Part shown: piece after piece, positions 36,401 to 46,000 of the stretch | How the letters are laid out: the number at the start of each line of letters is the position of its first letter | Numbering within the stretch: the first letter of the stretch is position 1 | Assembly: GCA_019247895.1 (NCBI GenBank) | Contig: JAFBAF010000253.1 | Span: 1-47,166, forward strand | Reading direction: 5' to 3' | Length of the DNA stretch: 47,166 nucleotides | From: Parafilimonas sp. | GTDB lineage: Bacteria; Bacteroidota; Bacteroidia; Chitinophagales; Chitinophagaceae | Translations under genes and position numbers: made by a program | Notes under the pieces: model-generated | The model's input: only the letters and a program-made list of their open reading frames with translations | What the model was told of the DNA's origin: nothing | Databases searched by the model: none

Positions 36401-39400
36401 TCGGTTAATAAACCTGCTGTAACGGCTAAAACTTCGAACAATGGTCCACTTATAAATAATAAATTCAATCAGAAAAATGTGCCCTATGGTGTTCAAACAA
36501 ACATACAGGTAACAGCAACAGATTCAAATGCCGACCCTGTAACTTTTACAGCAGTTAATCTTCCTTCATTTGCAAACTTTACCGATAATGGAAATGGAAT
36601 GGCAACAATTTCTTTCAATCCAACTTCTGCACAACAGGGAAATTATCAGAATATTAAAATCGTAGTAAAAGATAGTTATAATGCATCTGATACGGATGTT
36701 TTCACGCTTACTGTAAATAACAATTTTTATCCTGTTATCGATACAATTGCTGATTACACATTGAATGAAGGTGATGTGCTTACGATTCCGCTATCTGCTT
36801 CTGATCAAAATTCGGGTGATGCATTAAGCTGGTCTGTAAATAATATTCCAAATAACTATTCCATAATAACTGTAAACAACAGCGCTGCTAACTTAGTATT
36901 TAAGCCAACTTACGGTGCATCTGGTGTTTACAAAGTAGTGGTTACTGTAAACGATGGTAATGGCGGTGCATGTACAAGACAATTTAATATAACCGTAAAT
37001 GATAAAGATCCAACTCAGGTTGTTTATTTAAGATTTAAAGACCAGGATGTAATTGGCTCGCCATGGAATAATTTAACGGCAGTAAACTCATTAAACTTTA
37101 AAGACAATTTAAACAGGAGTACAAGCCTTGGTTTATCAATGCAAACAAGCTGGTGGGCAACCTGGCATGAAGGACCAAATACAGGCAATAACTCAGGCAT
37201 TTATCCTGATGCTGTAATGAAGGATTATTACTACTTTGGAAACCTTGGAGGCCCGCAAACGGTCACAAGTAAGATCACAGGTTTAGATACATCAAAATTA
37301 TATTCAGTAAGCTTTTATGGTGGAAGTGTGTGGTCTGGTGCCAGTAATAATGGCACTACCATTTACTCCATAGGTTCTCAATCTATACCATTAAATGTAC
37401 AAAACAATACAACCGCAACCGCTGATTTTGATAATACTAAACCGGCAGCAGATGGCACAATAACATTTACTATGTCTAAAGGCAGTAACACACCTTCAGG
37501 ATATATCAATGCAATTGTTATTAAATCTGTTTATACTGATACAGCAAAACCTGCGGCTCCAACATTTTTGGCTGCGGCAGATATCAGCGGTACGGGTGTG
37601 CGGTTGACATGGAATGATAATGCTTATAATGAAACAAATTACAACGTTTACCGTGCTGTAAACGCAACAGGGCCGTTTGTAATAATAACCGGAAAAATAT
37701 CATGTAATACAACAAACTATCTTGATACTTCCGCTGCTGGAAACACACAATATTATTATTATGTGAAGGCCTCCAGTTTGCAAAACATTTCGGATTCTTC
37801 AAATGTGGTTAGTATTCAAACTTCGGATCGTGTACCGGTTATTACACCAATACCAAGCATTACAATAAAAAATAATCAACAGCAAACACTTAATATAATT
37901 ACTCACGATGACGCTTCAGACCATGTTAGTCTATCTGTAAGTAACCTTCCATCGTTTGTAACATTTACTGACAATGGCAACGGAACAGGGTTGCTTCAAG
38001 TAACTCCTTCCAATGGTATAACAGGGACTTTTGAGAATATAACTGTGACCGCAACCGATAACAGCGATTCAGTTGCTTCAACATCGTTTAATATTACGGT
38101 TACCGATCAGAACATAACTTCTGTTTACGTAAATTTTTCAAGTGGAAGTCTTGCTACAGCGCCATGGAATAATCTTACTGCCTGGCCATTTGCAAATACA
38201 ACTATTTCTAATTTAATAGATGATAATAACACCACCACTTCAATTTCATTAAAACTGAAAAATGGGTTTCAGGGCAATTTTGCAGCAGGAATGCAACCCG
38301 GGAATAATAAGGGTGTGTATCCTGAAGTTGTTATGAAAACAGGAGAATATGAAAGCAGCACAAAAACAGATTCAATACAAGTTTCAGGATTGGCGCAAAA
38401 TAAAAAATACAACTTTGTATTCTTTAATAGCCATGACGATGGCAATAAAGGTGTTACTAATTTTACTATAAATAGTCAAACAGTAAGTTTAAATGCAACG
38501 CACAACATAAATACAACGGCTGAAATAAATGGCGTTACTGCTGATGCAAACGGGCAGGTTATGATCAAAGTTGCAAAGGGTGCAGGTTCAGATTATGCCT
38601 ATATCAATAGTTTAATTATTCAAAGTTTTGATAACTCGCTTACACTGCTTCCGCCATCAGATCTTCGTGTTACCGGCATTACAAAAACATCAGTAAAATT
38701 ACAATGGGCAGATAAAAGTTCAGACGAAACAGGCTTTGAAATATGGAAAGCCACAGACAGTAATTCAACTTATACTTTATTGAAAACTGTTACCGCAAAT
38801 GTTACAGGTCTTATTGATTCCGATCTTATTCCGGGCCATAATTATTATTATACGGTAAGAGCAGTCAACAATTCAACATCGTCAGCATTTTGCAACGCTG
38901 TATCGGCCACAACGTATTCACAAGTTGTGTATGTAAACTTTACTTATACAAACAATGCAAATACACCATGGAACAATACTTTGCAATTGCCACAGCAAGG
39001 CTTGGAATGGAATAATTTTTATGATGATACCGGCGTTCCTTCAAGCATCAGCATGCAGGAAACAAGCGCATTTGCAGGATTATACGGGGCCGGCGTGAGT
39101 ACAGGTAATAACTCAGGCATCTTCCCTGATAAAGTTTTGATTGACAGTTACGGATTATTTGTAGGCGAATCAGGAAGCCTAAAGATCACTGGCCTTAATA
39201 TAAACAGTGTATACGATTTTACATTCTTTGCAAGCTCACAGGCATACGGAGATGTTAATTCACTTTACACAGTAAATGGGAAAAAAGGTGTATTGAACGC
39301 TTCATTAAATACAGACGGAACAGTTACAGTTTATAATATTGTTCCAGATAAAAATGGTGAAGCAGTAATAACAATTTCGCCAAACAGTTTCTCATCACAA

Positions 39401-39799
39401 TATGGATTGATCGGCGCATTGATTATGCAGGAATACACTCCGAACAACAACAGTATACCGTCACCAAAAGCCCGTAAATCAAACAAAATTTCCGGCAATC
39501 AACCAATTTCCCAGGCAACAAAATCAAGTACAATAAAAAATGCTGCTGTAGCTTATCCAAATCCTTTCAATAATGACTTTACATTATCAATTTCTTTACA
39601 AAAACAAGAGAATGTTCAGGCTGAATTGTATGATATAAACGGTAAGTTGATATTGCGAAAAAACTTTGGAGAGCTTCAGCAAGGATCGCACGAATTAAGA
39701 ATAATTCCTGGTACGAATATCTCCCGTGGCATGTATGTGTTAAAGATTATATATAGAAATACCGCAACTACCAGCCACATTAAAGTTTTAAAACAATAA
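33497..39799 (+). CDS. Giant T9SS-secreted multidomain esterase-like protein
   Basis: This protein has 2100 residues from the ATG at 33497, which gives a clean signal peptide ending FAQS; a GTG at 33476 would add seven untypical residues. The N-terminal alpha/beta-hydrolase domain (about 35-330) has FHGAGEAG (oxyanion), nucleophile S177 in NGLSSGG, D229 (GELDG) and H261 (NTGHNTWD), as in PHB depolymerase or feruloyl-esterase-like enzymes. Then come an Ig-like region, two FN3 domains, one PA14 domain (near 35415-35870), two FN3, two cadherin-like domains, and three copies of an unnamed module separated by FN3 and cadherin-like domains. Residues about 2015-2100 form the T9SS sorting domain (VAYPNPFNN, GMYVLKI, IKVLKQ). 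It should be cell-surface attached or released. The substrate may be an acylated plant or microbial polysaccharide. Confidence 0.88.
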   Translation: MTKCYIFLLLGCIYANFQNTLFAQSVLDPNDPIVEYDATNPPVQPPYGQIGKWVRTKSLSWNSDSYKCYIYEGSCFRLKFPKTYNPTANDGKKYPLAILFHGAGEAGPITDNESQLYHGGPEYKNAVDNGSFDGYVLFMQSQGLWGITSYARIIDVINYMITNNKLDPFRISVNGLSSGGQAAWDMIINYPNYVTASLPMSSVSIGYKDPSVVNKVKFTPMWDFQGELDGSPDVSTAQQVRDAMINAGGNYRYTEYQNTGHNTWDSAFIEPDFFPFMSRGYASNPWPLFGRTGFCPGNTINVTLGVAPGYNSYQWRKDSTVIQGATSNTIIATSLGTYDARVLRGSIWSDWSHIPVVLQITPPTVTPPIRVSGLMSNVLISGDGKNYVNLEVPDSGYTSYTWKKVGSDSVIGTQRIYTATQTGQYIVAVTQQYGCSSIYSPPFAVVNANGLNAPDAASKLTATTLSSTEIVLNWENNPHPLNNETFFEIYRSTSQSGAYSFIGKAPADVLKYEDSKLSPGLNYYYKIRAINNNGAAAMSNIANASTQADQTPPSAPGNLRIKYATNSSISIIWNPSTDNVGVANYDIYINNVKSYTTSADSFIVNALQQGKQYTFYVKAKDSSNNYSVQSNLASSPAVLNGLMWKYYEGYWEALPDFNTLNALDAGVTPNIDLSVKKRLTLFGILWQGFLNVPVTGTYRFSTTSDDGSRVWLNAYDPSIKPLVDNDHVNAKKTKPSTNITLQKGLYPISIAYYQNKNGRVMELNWTCPALFGDSASHPIEDKYFVSNYVAPDSAPKTPTNLTATALSSSAVKLSWSDKSNNETGFQIYRSAKTANNYTVVFTTQSNITSFTDSNLVDGVKYYYFINAVNNYGASTFTSSVTATTLKLPLPKAPTLVKAKTVSSSSIQITWNDIDTTETNYQVLRSVVDTFNFKPAALLPANSTSFTDSALYGNTNYYYKVNAIRGTASSVNKPAVTAKTSNNGPLINNKFNQKNVPYGVQTNIQVTATDSNADPVTFTAVNLPSFANFTDNGNGMATISFNPTSAQQGNYQNIKIVVKDSYNASDTDVFTLTVNNNFYPVIDTIADYTLNEGDVLTIPLSASDQNSGDALSWSVNNIPNNYSIITVNNSAANLVFKPTYGASGVYKVVVTVNDGNGGACTRQFNITVNDKDPTQVVYLRFKDQDVIGSPWNNLTAVNSLNFKDNLNRSTSLGLSMQTSWWATWHEGPNTGNNSGIYPDAVMKDYYYFGNLGGPQTVTSKITGLDTSKLYSVSFYGGSVWSGASNNGTTIYSIGSQSIPLNVQNNTTATADFDNTKPAADGTITFTMSKGSNTPSGYINAIVIKSVYTDTAKPAAPTFLAAADISGTGVRLTWNDNAYNETNYNVYRAVNATGPFVIITGKISCNTTNYLDTSAAGNTQYYYYVKASSLQNISDSSNVVSIQTSDRVPVITPIPSITIKNNQQQTLNIITHDDASDHVSLSVSNLPSFVTFTDNGNGTGLLQVTPSNGITGTFENITVTATDNSDSVASTSFNITVTDQNITSVYVNFSSGSLATAPWNNLTAWPFANTTISNLIDDNNTTTSISLKLKNGFQGNFAAGMQPGNNKGVYPEVVMKTGEYESSTKTDSIQVSGLAQNKKYNFVFFNSHDDGNKGVTNFTINSQTVSLNATHNINTTAEINGVTADANGQVMIKVAKGAGSDYAYINSLIIQSFDNSLTLLPPSDLRVTGITKTSVKLQWADKSSDETGFEIWKATDSNSTYTLLKTVTANVTGLIDSDLIPGHNYYYTVRAVNNSTSSAFCNAVSATTYSQVVYVNFTYTNNANTPWNNTLQLPQQGLEWNNFYDDTGVPSSISMQETSAFAGLYGAGVSTGNNSGIFPDKVLIDSYGLFVGESGSLKITGLNINSVYDFTFFASSQAYGDVNSLYTVNGKKGVLNASLNTDGTVTVYNIVPDKNGEAVITISPNSFSSQYGLIGALIMQEYTPNNNSIPSPKARKSNKISGNQPISQATKSSTIKNAAVAYPNPFNNDFTLSISLQKQENVQAELYDINGKLILRKNFGELQQGSHELRIIPGTNISRGMYVLKIIYRNTATTSHIKVLKQ
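37019..39440 (+). repeat. Three copies of an unnamed ~170-residue beta-rich module
   Basis: Copies lie at about 37019-37535, 38119-38635 and 38921-39440 within the giant protein gene. Each begins with a V-Y-V/L-x-F strand, then PWNN, a G-N-N-S/K-G-I/V-Y/F-P-D/E turn, a hydrophobic strand after SGL or TGL, and ends with a Y-I/L-x-x-I/L-I/V-I-strand (for example YINAIVI). The same module occurs at about 45424-45945 and 46525-47035 in the second giant gene. I know no domain name for it; it may be malectin-like or carbohydrate-binding. Confidence 0.6.
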
Positions 39800-39834
39800 C
39801 TTTAAGCCTAAATATATTAGGTTACCAGATAACT

Positions 39835-39871
39835 ATAAGCGGCATTCACAAGTAATGCCGCTTATTTTTTT
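39835..39871 (+). terminator. Rho-independent terminator of the first giant gene
   Basis: A perfect 12-bp inverted repeat (39835-39846 and 39854-39865, arms ATAAGCGGCATT and AATGCCGCTTAT, loop of 7) is followed by a run of seven T, about 35 bases after the stop codon. It separates the two giant paralogues into independent transcription units. Confidence 0.9.
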
Positions 39872-40017
39872 AGTGAACGTTTTGTTTTTCCCGATAAAAG
39901 TAATTTTCCCGTGTTTTACACACTTACGAGTAAGAATTCGCCTTTCACTGATTTCGCATTATTGCTGTTTTTGAGTGTATCTAATTTTATGTTTTGATTA
40001 CTTATATACACCGAAAC

Positions 40018-43000
40018 ATGCAAAAGCTCTACACTATCCTGCTTATATTTTTTACAGTTGCTGCCTCAAAAATTTGTATGGCGCAATCTGTATTAAATCC
40101 GAATGATGCGATTGTTACATACAATTCAGCCAATCCTCCAACACAGCCAGCCTATGGCCAGATCGGTAAATGGGTTCGCACAAAAAGATTAAGCTGGAAC
40201 ACTGATTCCTACAAGGCTTATATCTATAAAGGTTGTGCGTTTCGTCTTAAATTTCCTAAAAGCTATAATCCAACAGCAAACGATGGAAAGAAATATCCAA
40301 TGATCGTTTTCTTTCATGGTTTAGGTGAAACAGGAAGTATTTATGACAACGAATACCAACTTTATCATGGTGGCCAGGGATTTTCTGATGCAGTTGACAA
40401 CGGAACATTCGATGGATATATACTTTGCATGCAAAGCCAGGGATTTTGGGGTGCCGGTCAATATCAATATATAAGTGAGATCATTGATTACATGACTGCA
40501 AATAATAAACTTGATCCTTTTCATATTGCTGCAAACGGGCTTTCTGCTGGCGGCCAGGGAACATGGGAAATGCTGATGGCTCATCCAAATTATTTATCTG
40601 CTGCTTTACCAATGTCTGAAGTATCTATTGGTTATAATGATACAAGTGTAGTGAATGTAGTAAAGTTTACTCCGATGTGGTATTTCCAGGGTGGACTTGA
40701 TGGCGCACCTGCACCGTCAACTGCACAACAGGTTAGAGATGCAATATTAAATGCAGGTGGAAATTATAAATACACAGAGTATGCTGATCTTGGTCATGGC
40801 ACTTGGGACAGAGCATGGAGCGAGCCTGATTTTTATCCCTTTATTTTAAGAAGCTATTCCTCTAACCCGTGGGCTTTATACGGAAGAACACAATTCTGTA
40901 CATTAGATTCAGTTAATGTTACGCTTGGTTTAGCAAGAGGTTTTGACGCTTATCAATGGCGTAAAGATGGAAAAGTAATAGATAGTGCAACATCAAATAC
41001 ATTCATGGCTACACAACCCGGCACCTACGATGCAAGGGTGCTAAAGGGCTCAACCTGGTCTGATTGGTCTCATACACCTGTATCAATACAAGTAAAAACG
41101 GGAGCAACTGCCCCATCAATACAGGTAAGTGGATTGGCAAGTAAAGTATTGCCTGCATTAGACGGAAGCACCACTGTAAAATTGGAAGTGCCTGATGGTT
41201 ATTCAACTTATTTATGGCAGAAGGCTGGAAGCAATGATACCGTAAGCACTACCAGATTTGCAACCGCAACAACCGGAGATTATAAAGTAAAAGTGACACA
41301 GCAATTTGGTTGTGCAAGTGCATTCTCTAATACATTCAGTGTTATTGATGCAAACGGCCAGAACAAACCTGATGCGCCAATCAACTTAACAGCAACAACT
41401 GTTTCAAAAACTGGCATCCGTTTAAATTGGACAGATAATCCTTCGCCAAAATATAATGAAACAAATTTTGAAGTATATCAAGCGTTGCAATCTGGCAGCA
41501 ATTACAAATTAATTGGCATCACAGATGCAAATGTTAATGTATTTAATATTGACGGATTAAATTCAAACACAAAATATTATTTTAAAGTAAGAGCGATTAA
41601 TAATTCTGCTGCATCTGCTGCTTCAAATGAAGCGAATGCAATCACTGCAGCAGATACACAAGCGCCAACTGCGCCAACCAATCTTGCAATTGCAAGCAGC
41701 ACCACAACATCTATTTCATTAACCTGGAATGCATCTTCAGATGATGTTGGTGTTTTTAAATATGATATTTACATCAACGGTGTAAAATCTTATGCAACCA
41801 GTGCAACGCAGTTCACTGTAAATGGATTGCAGATAGGACAGTATTTTAATTTTACGGTGAAGGCGAGGGATGCAGCAGGCAATGTTTCTGATGCAAGCAA
41901 CCAGGTTTCGAGCCAGCCATTATTAACAGGTTTAAACTACAAATATTATACGTTTACAGGAACATGGAATAATCTTCCGGACTTTAATACACTTACTCCT
42001 AAAGCAACAGGTGTTGTAGCAAATATTACGTTAGATAACAAAACACAAAGCGACAATTTTGCTTATTTGTGGGAAGGTTATATCAACATACCTGTTAGCG
42101 GTACATATTATTTCCGCACTAATTCAGATGATGGAAGTAAAGTGTATTTAGGCAATCTGAATCAAACAGGTTCACCATATAGCTATAATGCAACTGCTAT
42201 TGTAAACAATGATGGATTGCACAGTCCACAGGATAAAACGTCGTCGGCTATTACATTAACTGCAGGCGTTTATCCAATCGCTATAACTTATTACGAGCAA
42301 ACGGGCGGAGAAACAATGGCGCTTTCATGGCAAACACCACAAACAGATGGCGACTATGTTACGATACCTTCATCTGCCTGGGCAAATGCGCCTGTTGTAA
42401 GCGGGCAAGTTGGCGGTTTAAATTATAAGTATTACACATTCACCGGAACATGGAGTAATCTTCCTGACTTTAGTACGCTTACACCCAAATCAACAGGCAG
42501 TGTTCCAAATGTAACAATTGCAAATGCAACACAACAAGATAATTTTGCTTACCTGTGGGAAGGTTATATCAACATTCCTGTAACCGGAACTTACTATTTC
42601 AAAACTAATTCTGATGATGGAAGTAAATTATATCTCGGTGCATTAAATCAAACTACATCTGCATATAGTTTTTCTGCAACAGCAATTGTAAATAATGATG
42701 GATTGCATAGTGCACAAGATAAAACTTCATCAGCTATAACATTAACAGCAGGTGTTTATCCAATTGCTATAACTTTCTTTGAACAAACTGGTTCGCAAAG
42801 TATAAATGTTTCATGGCAAACACCGCAAACAAATAGTGCTTTTGTTGCAATACCAAATACTGCATTTGTAAACGCACCGGTTATTACACAAAGCGGTGGA
42901 TTAAAATATAAGTATTACAACTTTACAGGCACATGGAACAGCATGCCTGATTTTAAAACCCTAACTCCTGCAGCAACAGGTTCTGTTCCAAACATTACAT

Positions 43001-46000
43001 TAGATAAAGCAACGCAGGCTGATAATTTTGCTTTCTTGTGGGAAGGTTATATCAACATTCCAACAACAGGTTATTATACTTTCAAAACAAGTTCTGATGA
43101 TGGAAGCAAATTATATCTCGGTGCATTAAACCAGCTTTCTTCACCATATAATTATGCTGCTACGGCAATTGTAAATAATGACGGATTACACAGCGCACAG
43201 GATAAAACTTCATCATCGTTATATCTGACTGCAGGGGTTTATCCAATCGCGATTACTTATTATGAACAAACAGGTTCATCAACAATGACGGTTTCATGGA
43301 AGACGCCGCAATCAGGCACTAACTATGTTATCATACCAAACAGCGCTTTTGTTGATGCGCCAAAAGGTCCTTTAAAATATAAATATTATACAACTACAAG
43401 TTACTGGACAAAGCTGCCCGATTATAACACACTTACGCCGGCATTTACTGGCGTTGCCACCAACATTGCAACAGACAGCAAAACGCAATATTACCAGTTT
43501 GGTTATTTGTGGGAAGGTTATATCAACATTCCTGTAACCGGCACTTATACTTTCAAAACAAATTCTGATGATGGAAGCAAATTATATTTGGGTGCATTAA
43601 ATCAAATCACATCGCCATATAACTACAATGCAACTGCTGTTGTTGATAATGATGGCGTACATTTTGCGCAGGATAAATATTCTGCAACGCTTACTTTAAC
43701 TGCGGGCGTTTATCCAATTGCATTAAGTTATTTCCAGCAAACATTGTTTACTAATGTTTCGCTTTCATGGAAAACGCCGCAATCAAACGGTAATTATGTT
43801 ACTATTCCTTCTTCAGCGTTTGTTGATACACCTGTTGTAAAACAAATTCCTGCAAAGCCAGGTAATTTAACAGCCGTTGCAGTATCACCTAAAAAAATAA
43901 ATTTAACGTGGGCAGATAATAGCAACAACGAAACTGTATTTGAAATATGGAGATCAACAGATGCGCTTACAGGTTTTGCGACAGTAGGTACAGCATTGGC
44001 AAATAAAACAACTTATACTGACAGTAATTTAACTGCTAACACAACTTATTATTATCGCATAAGAGCAGTTGGCACTGATGGTGAATCTGATTTTGATAAA
44101 GAAGGAAGTGGTGTTGCTTATGCATATTATGAACAAACTGGCTTAACTACATTGCCGGATTTCACTTCGCTTACGCCAAAGAAAACTGGCCGTGTACTAA
44201 CGTTTGGTTTGGGTATGCAGGCGCAGAGTGATAATTTCCAATTGAAGTTTAGCGGCACAATTAATATTCCAACAACAGGCACATATACGTTCTACACTTC
44301 GTCAGACGATGGTTCTAAATTATATATTGATGGTTTTACTGAAACCAGCAAAGTAGTTGATAATAATGGCGTGCACAACCTGCAGGAAAAATCGGGAACA
44401 AAATATCTCACTGCTGGTGCACACAGTATTTATGTTACCTTCTTTGCAACAACAGGCACTGAAGCTTTAACTGTAAGTTATGCCGGCCCGGGAATTTCCA
44501 AACAACAAATTCCTTCATCAGTATTAGGACAGGCATATACAAGCGCAACTACGCCTGCAACACAAACAGCGCCAATTGCACCGGCAAGTTTAATTGCAAC
44601 AGGCGCATCAACTTCATCAATTAAGATATCATGGGCTGATAAGTCAAGCAATGAAAATAATTTTGAGTTATGGAGATCAAGCAATACAAATACAAATTAT
44701 GTTTTTGTAGCAAGCTTGCCTGCAAATACTATTTCTTATAATGATTCAAATCTCGTTTCAAATTCCATTTATTATTATAAAGTAAGAGCGATTAATGAAG
44801 GCGGCGCTTCTGTTTACAGTAATGAAGACAGCGGAAAGACAAGTAATACACCACCGGTCATTGCAGATATTACAAACCAGTATGTGCGTTATGGTACACA
44901 ATTGCAATTGAATGTTTCAGGAACTGATGCAGATGGTTACCAGCTTAATTTCTCTATGCAGAATCAACCTTCATTTGCAACGCTTGTAAATAATGGAAAT
45001 GAAACAGCAACATTAACTTTCAATCCTGCTTCATCTAATATCGGAACATATAGCAACATCATGATCATCGCAACTGATGCAAATGGTGGTTCCGATACAA
45101 CGAAGTTTAACCTCACCGTTGGTTCAAATTACAATCCTGTTATTACATCATTGCCTGATTATGTGATGAGTGAAAGTGATACATTAACTATCCCGCTTGC
45201 GGCGCAAGACCAGGATAATGCTGATGTATTAACATGGTCTGTTGTAAATCAACCGGCGGGTTCTGTAATAACACCGGTTGCGAATGGTGTAATTAATTTG
45301 TTTTTGAAGCCTGGTTATGCGGCAGCCGGTGTTTATTATTTACAAGCAACTGTAAGTGATAATAACGGTGGCTCTTCAACTGCACAGTTTAAATTAACGG
45401 TTACAGATAAAGATCCAAACACACGCATCTATGTAAGGTTTATGGAGCAAGATGCTGCGCCATCTCCATGGAATAGTGCAACAGGTGTTTTAACATATAA
45501 TTTGCAGGATTCGCGTGGCAATAATTCGCATGTAAATCTTCTGATGCAAACTGATTGGTGGGCTGCTTTCCATGAAGGCCCGCAAACGGGAAACAATTCA
45601 GGAATTTATCCCGATGCTGTGTTAAAAGATTATTATTACTTCGGAGTATTTGGCGGACCCGAAACAGTAAGTGCAAAGCTTACAGGGCTTGATACTTCTG
45701 CAACATATAATCTTAGTTTTTATGCAGGAAGTGTTTATGCCGGTGCAGCAGATAACGGTACAACAACCTACACTGCAGGCGGGCAAACAGTTTCACTGGC
45801 TGTTCAAAACAATACACAAAATACTGTTGCTATTAATGGGTTGAAACCAGATGCAGATGGCAGCATAACATTTACAATGGCTAAAGGCGCCAACACACCG
45901 GTTGGCTACATTAATGCCCTTGTGATAAGTACATTGTATGATGACAAAACTGTTCCTGCAGCACCAAAATCTCTGATCGCTCAAAATGTTTCAGGCCAGG

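Noticed and set aside
41929-43845. Regularly spaced repeats that might suggest a CRISPR or satellite array
   Set aside because: Units are about 480 bp, coding and in frame, and translate to PA14 domains.
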